Shown here piece by piece: positions 16,442-24,388 of a stretch of DNA of 64,000 bases. Both the position numbers and the translations under genes were made by a program. Numbering within the stretch: the stretch's first letter is position 1; each line of letters opens with the position of its first letter. Under the pieces are notes generated by a model. It was not told where the DNA came from. It saw nothing but the letters and a program-made list of their open reading frames with translations, and did not search any database. The stretch is taken from assembly GCF_004348425.1 (NCBI RefSeq), contig NZ_SMKK01000004.1, positions 34,078 to 98,077 on the forward strand, given 5' to 3'. Source of the stretch: Actinomadura sp. 7K507. GTDB lineage: Bacteria > Actinomycetota > Actinomycetes > Streptosporangiales > Streptosporangiaceae.

Positions 16442-16630
16442 TCAGGTCTCCGAGATGGCCCGCTCGGGGCACTGCGCGATCGCGGTGCGGACGTCGCCCT
16501 CGGACCCGGCCGGCACCTCGGGCGTGCGCACGAACGAGTAGCCGTCGTCGTTCAGGTCGAACACCTCCGGGCACAGCGCGCAGCAGATCCCGTGCCCCCG
16601 GCACCGGTCCTCGTCGATGGCGACTCTCAA
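16442..16630 (-). CDS. P450-associated ferredoxin, [3Fe-4S] type
   Basis: This 62-aa ferredoxin carries the cluster motif CRGHGIC (Cys10, Cys16) and the distal CPERAI (Cys54). His13 sits where [4Fe-4S] ferredoxins have the second cysteine, the CxxHxxC variant typical of actinobacterial P450 redox partners. Two additional cysteines (17 and 20) are present. It delivers single electrons to the P450 encoded immediately upstream. The TTG start overlaps the P450 stop (TTGA), showing translational coupling. Confidence 0.9.
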   Translation of the reverse strand: MRVAIDEDRCRGHGICCALCPEVFDLNDDGYSFVRTPEVPAGSEGDVRTAIAQCPERAISET

Positions 16631-17904
16631 AACGTGAACTCCAGGCTCAGCCGGGTCAGGCCCCGCAGGATGTAGGTCGGCAGGTAGTGGTAGCGGCGGG
16701 CGCCCGCGGGGCCGTGCTCCCGCTCGGAGATCCGGATGCCCGCGGTGCGGTCCAGCAGCCGCTCGATGGCCACCCGGGCCTCGGCGCGCGCCAGCGGCGC
16801 GCCCGGGCAGGTGTGCGGCCCGCGGCCGAACGCGATGTGGTGCCGCGCGTTGCCGCGGCCGGCGTCGAAGGTCAGCGGCTCGTCGAAGTGGCGTGGATCG
16901 CGGTTGGCGGCGCCGTTCAGCAGCATCACGGTGGTGCCCGCGGGGATCTTCACCCCGCCCACCGTGGTCGTCCTGCGGGCGAGCCTGAAGTCGCCCTTGA
17001 TCGGGCTCTCGGCCCGCAGCGTCTCCTCGATGAAGCCGGGGACGAGGGCGGGCTCGCCGCGCAGCCGCGACTGCAGCCCGGCGTCCTCACCGAGGATCTT
17101 GAACGCGCTGCCCAGCAGCCGGACGGTGGTCTCCTGCCCCGCGGCGAAGACGTTGGACGCGACCCGCACCACGTCGCCGACCTCGGGCATGGAGCCGTCC
17201 GGGAACGTCGCGGTGGCCAGGCCGGTGAGGACGTCGTCGCGGGGCTCGCGGCGGCGGTCCTCGATGTAGGCGGTGAAGCGGCCGTACAGGAACTCCAGCG
17301 GGGACTGCGCCAGCTCCCCCTCGGTCCCGCCGATGCCGCCCCCGGCATGGGAGCCGCGGTTGATCGACCGGGCGAAGTCGTCGCGGTCCTCCTCGGGCAT
17401 GCCCAGCAGGTCCGCGATGACCAGCACGGTGAACGGGGCGGCGAACCCGTTGACGGCCTCGCCCTCCCCGCCGTCGAGGAACGAGTCCAGCAGCCCGTCG
17501 GCGAGCCGCCACATCAGCTCCTCGTTCTCCTTCAGCCGCCGCGGCGTGATGAGCCGCATCATCAGCGAGCGGTGCGCCGAGTGCAGCGGCGGGTCCATCG
17601 TCGGCAGCTGGTCGCTGAACGGCAGTTCGTCGCGGTGCTGCTCGATCAGCTCGCCGACGTCGTCGCCCCGGTCGTCCAGCGGGACGGGGAAGCCGGGGAA
17701 GGGGCCGGTCACCGACGTGCACGAGGAGAAGCTCTCCACGTCGTTGTAGATCTGCACCGCCTCGTCGTAGCCGGTCACCATGAGCACGCCGTGGTGCCGC
17801 TCCCGCTGGACGGGGCACTGCCCGCGCAGCGCCTCGAAGTAGGGATAGGGATCGGCGACGAGTTCATCGCCGCGGAAGAAGTCGAGCTCCTCGAAGTCCT
17901 TCAC
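16627..17904 (-). CDS. cytochrome P450
   Basis: This 425-aa soluble bacterial P450 has the haem motif FGRGPHTCPGAPLAR with axial Cys366. The K-helix ExxR is in EETLRAES. The I-helix oxygen-activation region is AAGQETTV, with Gln-Glu-Thr-Thr in place of the common A-G-x-[DE]-T spacing. It hydroxylates an island substrate or intermediate, with electrons from the coupled ferredoxin at 16442. GTG 17904 has GAGGAGG nearby. The operator with ATTCTC-TATAAT-GAGAAT lies 46 bp upstream, so it belongs to the GAGAAT regulon. No dedicated ferredoxin reductase is present in the window. Confidence 0.92.
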   Translation of the reverse strand: MKDFEELDFFRGDELVADPYPYFEALRGQCPVQRERHHGVLMVTGYDEAVQIYNDVESFSSCTSVTGPFPGFPVPLDDRGDDVGELIEQHRDELPFSDQLPTMDPPLHSAHRSLMMRLITPRRLKENEELMWRLADGLLDSFLDGGEGEAVNGFAAPFTVLVIADLLGMPEEDRDDFARSINRGSHAGGGIGGTEGELAQSPLEFLYGRFTAYIEDRRREPRDDVLTGLATATFPDGSMPEVGDVVRVASNVFAAGQETTVRLLGSAFKILGEDAGLQSRLRGEPALVPGFIEETLRAESPIKGDFRLARRTTTVGGVKIPAGTTVMLLNGAANRDPRHFDEPLTFDAGRGNARHHIAFGRGPHTCPGAPLARAEARVAIERLLDRTAGIRISEREHGPAGARRYHYLPTYILRGLTRLSLEFTF

Positions 17905-17949
17905 CGGACAGCCTCCTCGGTAACGGGCCCGCTATCGCATGATAGCGCG

Positions 17950-17976
17950 ATTCTCTATAATGAGAATAGCGTTTCC
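17950..17976. promoter_or_regulatory. operator site 5 of the island regulon, three half-sites
   Basis: ATTCTC (17950-17955), TATAAT (17956-17961), GAGAAT (17962-17967), AGC, GTTTCC (17971-17976). The outer pair ATTCTC/GAGAAT is a perfect dyad around TATAAT. It lies upstream of the P450/ferredoxin operon, transcribed leftwards, and just past the end of the SDR gene. Confidence 0.72.
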
Positions 17977-17980
17977 AAGG

Positions 17981-18736
17981 TCAGGTGTTGCGGCCGCCGT
18001 TGACGCCGATCACTTGCCCGGTGACGTATCCGGCCTCCTCGGAGGCGAGGAACGCGCAGGCGGCGGCGATGTCCTCGGGCGTCCCGGCGCGCCGCACCGG
18101 GGTCAGCGCGGCGATGTCGTCGACCGAGGCGCCGAGCATGCCGCCGTCCGCGGAGTCGCGCAGCATCGGGGTGTCGATGAAGCCCGGCGGGATCGTGTTC
18201 ACGGTGATCCCCTTCGGGCCCAGCTCCAGGGCGAGGGCCTTCGTCCAGCCGATGAGCCCGGCCTTCGACGCCACGTAGTGGGTCATGAGCTGCTGGCCCG
18301 ACTGCGCGCTGGACGAGGAGATGTTCACGATCCGGCCCCAGCCGGCCTCCTCCATGCCGGGAACCACGGCCTGGGCGCAGTAGAACGGCCCGCTGAGGTT
18401 CACCGCCAGGATCCTGTCCCAGAGGTCGTCGGTGATGTTCATGAACTTCTTGAACCCGCTCAGGCCGGCGTTGTTGACCAGCACGGCCACCGGCCCGAAC
18501 GTGTCGCGGACGCGCTGGACCACCACGTCCACCTGGGCCCGGTCGGACACGTCCGCGCCGCCGAAGGCGGCCGCGCGGTAGCCCTTGTCCCCGGCCTCCG
18601 CGGCGACGCGCTCGGCCGCCGCGGCGTCCAGGTCCAGGACGGCGGTCGCGAAGCCGTCCGCGGCGAGCCGGAGGGCGATCGCCCGTCCGATCCCGGACCC
18701 GCCACCGGTCACCAGCGCCGTACGTTGCCCGCCCAT
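17981..18736 (-). CDS. short-chain dehydrogenase/reductase
   Basis: This 251-aa classical SDR has the dinucleotide motif TGGGSGIG, the structural NNAG, the catalytic Ser in NISSSSAQSG and the YxxxK pair in HYVASKAG. The C-terminal GYVTGQVIGVNGG is the usual FabG-like end. It oxidises an alcohol or reduces a ketone; after P450 hydroxylation the alcohol dehydrogenase role is natural. It is the last gene of a four-gene minus-strand operon (ferredoxin, P450, beta-hydroxyacid dehydrogenase, SDR) and starts at ATG 18736. Confidence 0.88.
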   Translation of the reverse strand: MGGQRTALVTGGGSGIGRAIALRLAADGFATAVLDLDAAAAERVAAEAGDKGYRAAAFGGADVSDRAQVDVVVQRVRDTFGPVAVLVNNAGLSGFKKFMNITDDLWDRILAVNLSGPFYCAQAVVPGMEEAGWGRIVNISSSSAQSGQQLMTHYVASKAGLIGWTKALALELGPKGITVNTIPPGFIDTPMLRDSADGGMLGASVDDIAALTPVRRAGTPEDIAAACAFLASEEAGYVTGQVIGVNGGRNT

Positions 18737-18781
18737 ATGCGTGTCAGTCCTCTCCTGAGGCCGCTCATCCCGGTCGGCCGT

Positions 18782-19621
18782 TCAACGGTCGCCGGGAAGG
18801 CCGGCGCGGGGATGCTTCATGATCTCCAGGGTGGCGTCGGCGGCGTCCAGGACGCTGCCCGGCCGGGCGCCGGCCGCCTCCGCGAGGCCGGCCACCAGCT
18901 CCACGTCCTTGCGGAGCAGCGGGCCGGCGTGCGCGGCGATGCGGTCGAGCGTGCCGCCGCCGGCGAGCACCCGTTCCAGCGCGAAGCCGCCGGCGCTGCC
19001 CCGGGTGATGACCTCGCCGAGGCGTCCGGGCGGGACCCCGAGCGCCTCACCGAGCGCGAGCGTGCTCACGGCCGTCGCGAGGTTGGCGGTGAACAGCAGG
19101 TTGTTGAGCAGCTTGGTGATCTGCCCGGCGCCGACGTCGCCGAGGTGGACGACGGGGTCGGCGTAGGACTCGAACACCGGGCGGCAGCGCTCCACGGCCC
19201 CGGCCTCGCCGCCCGCCATCACCAGCAGCCGGCCTTCGGCCGCGGCCGGGCCGCCGCCGCTCACCGGCGCGTCGACCAGCGTGACGCCCTGCGCGGCGGC
19301 CTGTCCGGCGAGGCGGCGGCAGGTGTCCGGGTGGACCGTGCTGTGCACGGCGACCACGCCGCCGTCCGCGAGCCCCGCCAGCACTCCGCCGTCGCCGGTG
19401 AGCACCTCCTCGACACCGGCGTCGTCCACCACGCACACGCACACCAGGTCGCTGGCGGCGGCCAGCCCGGCGGGAGAATCGGCGATCTTCGCGGGGGTGT
19501 CCGCGAACGCCTCCACCGAGGCGGGCCGGCGTCCCCACAGCGTGGTCGGGTGGCCCGCCCCGATGATCTTTCGCGCCATCGGCGCGCCCTGGCTGCCCAG
19601 GCCGATGAATCCGACTCGCAT
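18782..19621 (-). CDS. NAD(P)-dependent beta-hydroxyacid dehydrogenase (3-hydroxyisobutyrate dehydrogenase-like)
   Basis: This 279-aa protein has N-terminal Rossmann motif GFIGLGSQGAPMA, the DAPVSGG substrate-binding segment and GAGQITKLLNN, with the catalytic lysine of the 6PGDH/HIBADH family. It oxidises a beta-hydroxy acid to the semialdehyde. An isobutyrate-like branched substrate would connect well to the mutase and aldehyde dehydrogenase, but substrate specificity is not readable. It lies 15 bp downstream of a P450 gene and 45 bp upstream of an SDR gene on the same strand. Confidence 0.88.
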   Translation of the reverse strand: MRVGFIGLGSQGAPMARKIIGAGHPTTLWGRRPASVEAFADTPAKIADSPAGLAAASDLVCVCVVDDAGVEEVLTGDGGVLAGLADGGVVAVHSTVHPDTCRRLAGQAAAQGVTLVDAPVSGGGPAAAEGRLLVMAGGEAGAVERCRPVFESYADPVVHLGDVGAGQITKLLNNLLFTANLATAVSTLALGEALGVPPGRLGEVITRGSAGGFALERVLAGGGTLDRIAAHAGPLLRKDVELVAGLAEAAGARPGSVLDAADATLEIMKHPRAGLPGDR

Positions 19622-19636
19622 CAGTGCGCCTTCACC

Positions 19637-20998
19637 TCAGCGTGTGATGTCCGCTTCGGACTTCTGCTTGGTCACCGGCTCGGCGAGCCGCTGCTCATCG
19701 ATGACCCGCTGGACGGTGTGCAGGGTCTCCTCCAGGCCAGGGCCGAGCCGGGGCCCGGGTGTGAAGGTCGCCGGCAGCTTCTGCATGCCCTGGATGACGC
19801 CGATCGTCTGGTAGTGGACGGCGCCCTCCGGGTCGCAGCGGAAGTCGGGCATCCGGTCCAGCACCTGGACGACCATCCGCTTGAACACCGTGCGCGCGAG
19901 GTTGGACCCGATGCAGCGGTGGATGCCCAGGCCGAACCCCAGATGGCGGTTGCCCTTGCGCTCCAGGTCGACCCGGTTCGGGTCGCTGAAGATCGCCGGG
20001 TCGCGGTTGGCCATCGCCCAGGACAGCCAGACCCGCTCGCCCTCCTTGAACTCGGTACCGGCGATCTCGCAGTCCTGCTTGATCGTGCGCCCGTCACCGG
20101 GGGCGGGCGTGAAGAAGCGGAGGAACTCCTCGGTCGCGGGGTTCAGCAGGGTGTCGCGCTCGCGCGACAGCCGCTCCCGTTCCGCGGGGTTGTCCGACAG
20201 CCACTCCAGCGCGTGCGCGGTCAGCGCCGTGGTGGTGTCCAGGCCCCCGCCGATCAGCAGCGCGAGCACGCCCAGCAGTTCCATGTCGTCCGGGTTCCCG
20301 CCGTCGATCTCCGCGCGCACCAGCGCGTCGATCAGGCCGGGCCGGGGGGTCTCCCGGATCGTGACGATCTCGGTGAAGACGTCCCCGTACAGCGCGCGCT
20401 GCTGCTCCCGGACCTTGGCCATCTCGGGTGTGTTCGGCGGCGTGTAGACCGACGCGTGCGTGGGCTCGCTGTACATCTCCCACTTGTGCACCGAGATGCC
20501 CAGCATGCCGAGGGTGATCACCGCCGGGACGACGTTGGCGAGGTGGTCGACGAAGTCGATCTCGCCCGTCTCGATCCGTTCGTCCAGCGAGGCGCGCACC
20601 AGCTCGTCGATGACGGGGATCCACCGGTTCACCGCTGCGGGGGAGAGGTAGGGGTTGAGCGCCTGCCGGTAGTGGCGCTGTTTGGGCGGGTCCATCTCCA
20701 GGAAGCCGCCGCACACCGGCGGCGACGGGTCCGGGGCCGGGATGGTGATGCCCTTGTACCCGTGGCCGAGCGAGCCGTTCACGTCGTGCTCGTTGGACAG
20801 GTGCTCGGAGGCCCGTGCGATCTCGAAGACCTCCTGGGCGCCGGCGGCGACCCAGTGCCCGTCATAGGTGTCCGACCAGGCGACCGGGCACTTCTGCTGC
20901 ATCTCCTGGGTGATGGTCTCGAACTGCTCGCGGTACTCGGGCGTGTGCCGGTCGAAGTGGTATCGCTTCGACTTGCGGTCCTCGTCGTGCACGCTCAC
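19637..20998 (-). CDS. cytochrome P450
   Basis: This 453-aa P450 has haem motif FGLGIHRCIGSNLAR with Cys362. The ExxR is in EEFLRFFTP, and the I-helix motif is GGGLDTTTAL. It also has the meander-type WAMANRDPAIFSDP. It has a different ancestry from the P450 at 16627, with low similarity outside motifs, so the island holds two distinct hydroxylation activities. It is in an operon with the ferredoxin at 21017 upstream and two dehydrogenases downstream, consistent with sequential oxidation of alcohol to carbonyl. Confidence 0.92.
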   Translation of the reverse strand: MSVHDEDRKSKRYHFDRHTPEYREQFETITQEMQQKCPVAWSDTYDGHWVAAGAQEVFEIARASEHLSNEHDVNGSLGHGYKGITIPAPDPSPPVCGGFLEMDPPKQRHYRQALNPYLSPAAVNRWIPVIDELVRASLDERIETGEIDFVDHLANVVPAVITLGMLGISVHKWEMYSEPTHASVYTPPNTPEMAKVREQQRALYGDVFTEIVTIRETPRPGLIDALVRAEIDGGNPDDMELLGVLALLIGGGLDTTTALTAHALEWLSDNPAERERLSRERDTLLNPATEEFLRFFTPAPGDGRTIKQDCEIAGTEFKEGERVWLSWAMANRDPAIFSDPNRVDLERKGNRHLGFGLGIHRCIGSNLARTVFKRMVVQVLDRMPDFRCDPEGAVHYQTIGVIQGMQKLPATFTPGPRLGPGLEETLHTVQRVIDEQRLAEPVTKQKSEADITR

Positions 20999-21016
20999 GG
21001 TGCTGTCCTCCGGTGC

Positions 21017-21208
21017 TCAGGAGATGGTGATCGCGCGTTCCGGGCAGGACCGGGCCGCCTCGCGGACCTTCTCCTCCTGGTCCGCGGGGACGTCGGGGTC
21101 GACGACCGAGGAGTGCCCGTCGATATCGTCGAGCTCGAACGAGTCCGGAGCGATCATGGCGCAGAGCGTGTGTCCCTGGCAGCGTGCCGCGTCGACCTGA
21201 ACCTTCAC
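21017..21208 (-). CDS. P450-associated ferredoxin, [3Fe-4S] type
   Basis: This 63-aa ferredoxin has CQGHTLC and the C-terminal SCPERAI. As in the ferredoxin at 16442, a histidine replaces the second cysteine (CxxHxxC), which points to a [3Fe-4S] cluster. It has an acidic FELDDIDG loop typical of P450 partners. GTG 21208 is preceded by GGGAGG; the open frame extends further upstream but through the operator. It is the first gene of the P450-dehydrogenase operon, with operator site 6 about 110 bp upstream. Confidence 0.9.
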   Translation of the reverse strand: MKVQVDAARCQGHTLCAMIAPDSFELDDIDGHSSVVDPDVPADQEEKVREAARSCPERAITIS

Positions 21209-21315
21209 GGACTTCCTCCCTGTCACGGTTCGTTTGGGGCGTGCGAGCCGGTGCTCCGCGGGTGCCGTGCCTCGCACGCCGCCCGCAACGCCGGAAGAAT
21301 CCCCTTTCCCGATTC

Positions 21316-21330
21316 GAGAATCATACTCTC
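21316..21330. promoter_or_regulatory. operator site 6 of the island regulon
   Basis: GAGAATCATACTCTC has five of six paired arm positions with a 3-bp centre. It is upstream of the minus-strand ferredoxin/P450 operon and faces operator site 7 for the divergent aldehyde dehydrogenase. Confidence 0.72.
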
Positions 21331-21440
21331 GCACCGGGTCCGTCCGGAAGGCCCCGGCCGCCGCCGGACATGGCCGTCCACCGAGGGCGGCCGGCGGCCA
21401 AGCTAGCCACAGAAGAGAGTTCGCCGGGCTTGAATTCATA

Positions 21441-21467
21441 ATTCTCACACAGGAGAATCTAGTTCTA
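21441..21467. promoter_or_regulatory. operator site 7 of the island regulon, three half-sites
   Basis: ATTCTC (21441-21446), ACACAG, GAGAAT (21453-21458), CTA, GTTCTA (21462-21467). It ends 19 bp before the aldehyde dehydrogenase ATG. The central GAGAA-x-CTAGTT is shared with site 4. Confidence 0.72.
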
Positions 21468-21486
21468 CCTGATGTGAGGAGGCGGA

Positions 21487-23004
21487 ATGCGATCTCAGGA
21501 TGAGGCGCCGGTCGCCGCGGGTTCCGCGGGATCCGGCGGCGATGGACGGGACCCGGCGGGAGATGCCGGCCGGCGCCTGCTCATCGACGGCGCCCTGGTC
21601 GGCGCCGAGCGCACGTTCGCCTCGGTCGGCCCGGCCACCGGCGAGGTCGTCGGGCACGCCCCCGACGCCACGGCCGCCCAGGCCGAGGAAGCCGTGGCCG
21701 CGGCACGCCGCGCCTTCGACGGCACCGGCTGGGCCACCGACAGGGACCTGCGCGCCCGGTGCCTGAACCAGCTCTACGAGGCGCTGACCGAGCACAAGGA
21801 GGAGCTGCGGGAGCTCACGATCGCCGAGGTCGGCGCGCCGCGCGGGACCACCCACGGCGCCCAGCTGGACGAGCCGGTCGAGACCGTCCGCTACTTCGCC
21901 GAGCTGATCCGGGACCTGCCCTTCACCGAGGAGCTCGGCGAGATCGAGGCCCGCGGGCGCCGGCACCGCCGGTGGGTGGAGAAGGAGGCGGCGGGGGTCG
22001 TCGGCGCGATCATCGCGTACAACTACCCCAACCAGCTCGCGCTGGCCAAGCTCGCGCCCGCGCTCGCGGCGGGTTGCACGGTGGTGCTCAAGGGGGCGCC
22101 CGACACGCCGCTGGTCACGCTGGCGCTGGGCGAGCTGATCGCCGGGCACACCGACATCCCGCCCGGCGTGGTGAACATCCTGACCTCGTCGGAGGCGGCC
22201 GTCGGCGAGGTGCTGACCACCCACCCGGACGTCGACGTGATCACCTTCACCGGCTCCACCGCCACCGGCAGCAAGATCATGGCCGCCGCGAGCGGGACGG
22301 TGAAGAAGGTGTTCCTGGAACTCGGCGGCAAGTCCGCCATGGTGGCGCTGGACGACGCCGACTTCGACGGGGTCGCGCTCGCCGCGGCCTTCACCGTCTG
22401 CTCGCACGCCGGGCAGGGCTGCGCGATCACGTCCCGGCTGCTGGTGCCGCGCGCCCACCACGACGCGGTCGCCGAGAAGGTCGCGGCCATGCTCGGCCAG
22501 GTCACCTACGGCGATCCCGCCGACCCCGCGAACTACATGGGCCCGCTGATCAGCGAGCGCCAGCGCGAGAAGGTGGACGCCATGGTGCGCCGGGCCGTCG
22601 GGGACGGCGCGAAGCTCGTGTGCGGCGGCGAGCGGGTGGACCCGGGCTTCTACTACACCCCGACCCTGCTCGCCGGGGTCGACCCCGACAGCGAGATCGC
22701 GCAGGAGGAGGTCTTCGGGCCGGTGCTGGCGCTCATCCCGTACGAGGACGAGGACGACGCCGTCCGCATCGCGAACAACTCGCGCTACGGCCTCTCCGGC
22801 GCGGTGGTCAGCGCGAGCGACGAGCGCGCGATCGCCGTGGCGCGGCGGATCCGCACCGGCACGCTCAGCATCAACGGCGGCTACTACTTCGCGCCCGACG
22901 TCCCCTTCGGCGGGTACAAGCAGTCCGGCATCGGCCGCGAGATGGGCCTGGCCGGCCTCGCGGAGTTCCAGGAGCACAAGGCGTACGCGGTGGTGGTGCC
23001 GTGA
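21487..23004 (+). CDS. NAD(P)-dependent aldehyde dehydrogenase
   Basis: This 505-aa ALDH-superfamily protein has the catalytic Cys312 in GQGCAIT and the general base Glu278 in LELGGKS. The Rossmann segment is FTGSTATG, and the substrate-entry motif reads YNYPNQ in place of PWNFP. The first 30 residues are a Gly/Asp-rich extension. It oxidises the aldehyde formed after P450 hydroxylation and dehydrogenation to the acid, which the ligases can then activate. ATG 21487 has GAGGAGG eight bases upstream. It is divergent from the ferredoxin/P450 operon and under operator site 7. Confidence 0.93.
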   Translation: MRSQDEAPVAAGSAGSGGDGRDPAGDAGRRLLIDGALVGAERTFASVGPATGEVVGHAPDATAAQAEEAVAAARRAFDGTGWATDRDLRARCLNQLYEALTEHKEELRELTIAEVGAPRGTTHGAQLDEPVETVRYFAELIRDLPFTEELGEIEARGRRHRRWVEKEAAGVVGAIIAYNYPNQLALAKLAPALAAGCTVVLKGAPDTPLVTLALGELIAGHTDIPPGVVNILTSSEAAVGEVLTTHPDVDVITFTGSTATGSKIMAAASGTVKKVFLELGGKSAMVALDDADFDGVALAAAFTVCSHAGQGCAITSRLLVPRAHHDAVAEKVAAMLGQVTYGDPADPANYMGPLISERQREKVDAMVRRAVGDGAKLVCGGERVDPGFYYTPTLLAGVDPDSEIAQEEVFGPVLALIPYEDEDDAVRIANNSRYGLSGAVVSASDERAIAVARRIRTGTLSINGGYYFAPDVPFGGYKQSGIGREMGLAGLAEFQEHKAYAVVVP

Positions 23005-23014
23005 GCGGGCGCGG

Positions 23015-24388
23015 TCAGCCGGGCTGGGCCTGGAACAGCCGGCCGTCCGCGATGGTCGCGCGGACGTTGGCGGCGGAGAGCCGCCTGAGCGCCTCGTCGA
23101 GCGGGACGTGCAGCAGCACGAGCCCGGCGGCGTCGCGCGGCGCCGTGAGATACGAGCGGAGCGCGGTCCGCGCCGCGACGGCCTCGCCTCGCCCGACGAC
23201 CGCGCCCGACCGCGCGGCGCGGTGGACGGCCGCGTCCATCACCGCCCAGGGGTCGAGCGGGCCGTACGGCGCGTCGCTGGACAGCGCGACCGGCACCCCC
23301 GCCTCGACCAGGCTCCGGCACCGGTAGAGGTCGGGCAGGTCCCCGGCCGGTACGTCGCGCAGGTAGTCGTCCCCGCGATCGGCGATGAACCCGGGCTGCG
23401 TGACCACGCGCAGCCCGCGCCGCGCGAGGTCCGTGACGCTCTCGCCGGGGATGAGCGCGCCGTGCTCGACGCGGTCGCCGTCCAGTACCCCGGTGTCGTC
23501 GAAGGCCGCGAGGAGGAGCAGCAGCGCCTCGCGGGTGACGCAGTGCACCGCGACGGGCCGCCCGCCGCCGTGGGCGAGCCTGATCCGCCCGATCAGATCG
23601 TCGAGGGACGGCAGCCCCGAGTCGGCCAGGACGATCTTGTAAGGGCCCGTGCTGACGCGCGGGTGCCGGGTCCGGCCGCCCAGCGGCACGCCGAGCAGGC
23701 GCACACGCTGGGGGAGCGCCCCGTCCCCGACGGCCTCCTCGATCGACCCCATGGCGGTGTCCGCGAGGTCGGGCGTCGCGTCCGTGACGGCGGTGACGCC
23801 GAACCTTGCCAGTTCCCGCCCCACCGGGCCCAGGTCCATGGGACGCGGCGCCGGGAGGCGGGCCCGGAGCCAGCCGTCGGCCCGCCACAGCCGGCCGGTG
23901 GGCCGCCCGCCGGCATCGCGCTCGATCCCCGGATGACCACCCGGCTCCAGTCCCGCCTCCCGGACGGCCGCCGAGTTGAGGACCCACAGCGCGCCGCTGC
24001 GATGCTGCACTCGCACCGGCAGATCGGCCCGCAGGGCGTCGAGCGCGGCGGCGTCCAGGTCGCCGGCGACGCTCTCGGCGTAGCCGACCCCGCGTACCCA
24101 GCCGCTCTCGTCGGGCACGGCGTTCCGCAGCGCCGCGGAAAGCGCGTCCCGTCCGGTCACGGAAGGCGGCCCGCACGGAACCGAGCGCCTCCAGGCCGCC
24201 AGCGCGTGCAGATGCAGATGGTCGTCGCGCAGCCCGGAGATCAGTGCGCCCCCGCCGCACTCGATGACCCGCTCGCCGGGCCGCCGCTCCAGCCCGCCGC
24301 CGACATCGGCGATCGCCGCGCCGGCCACCCGGACGTCGGCGCGCTCCCGCCCGCCGATCTCCGCGTCCCGCAGCAGGAACCCGCTCAT
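23015..24388 (-). CDS. amidohydrolase family 3 protein (YtcJ/cytosine-deaminase-like)
   Basis: This 457-aa metal-dependent amidohydrolase has an intact first-strand motif DDHLHLH (HxH), a later VAVHCVTR, RVEHGALI and SSDAPYGPLDP. The C-terminal ATIADGRLF closes the beta-sandwich. The family hydrolyses amides, cyclic amides or related C-N bonds; the substrate here is unknown. Its ATG overlaps the stop of the upstream CoA transferase (ATGA), so both are made together. It converges on the aldehyde dehydrogenase with only 10 bp between stops. Confidence 0.85.
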   Translation of the reverse strand: MSGFLLRDAEIGGRERADVRVAGAAIADVGGGLERRPGERVIECGGGALISGLRDDHLHLHALAAWRRSVPCGPPSVTGRDALSAALRNAVPDESGWVRGVGYAESVAGDLDAAALDALRADLPVRVQHRSGALWVLNSAAVREAGLEPGGHPGIERDAGGRPTGRLWRADGWLRARLPAPRPMDLGPVGRELARFGVTAVTDATPDLADTAMGSIEEAVGDGALPQRVRLLGVPLGGRTRHPRVSTGPYKIVLADSGLPSLDDLIGRIRLAHGGGRPVAVHCVTREALLLLLAAFDDTGVLDGDRVEHGALIPGESVTDLARRGLRVVTQPGFIADRGDDYLRDVPAGDLPDLYRCRSLVEAGVPVALSSDAPYGPLDPWAVMDAAVHRAARSGAVVGRGEAVAARTALRSYLTAPRDAAGLVLLHVPLDEALRRLSAANVRATIADGRLFQAQPG

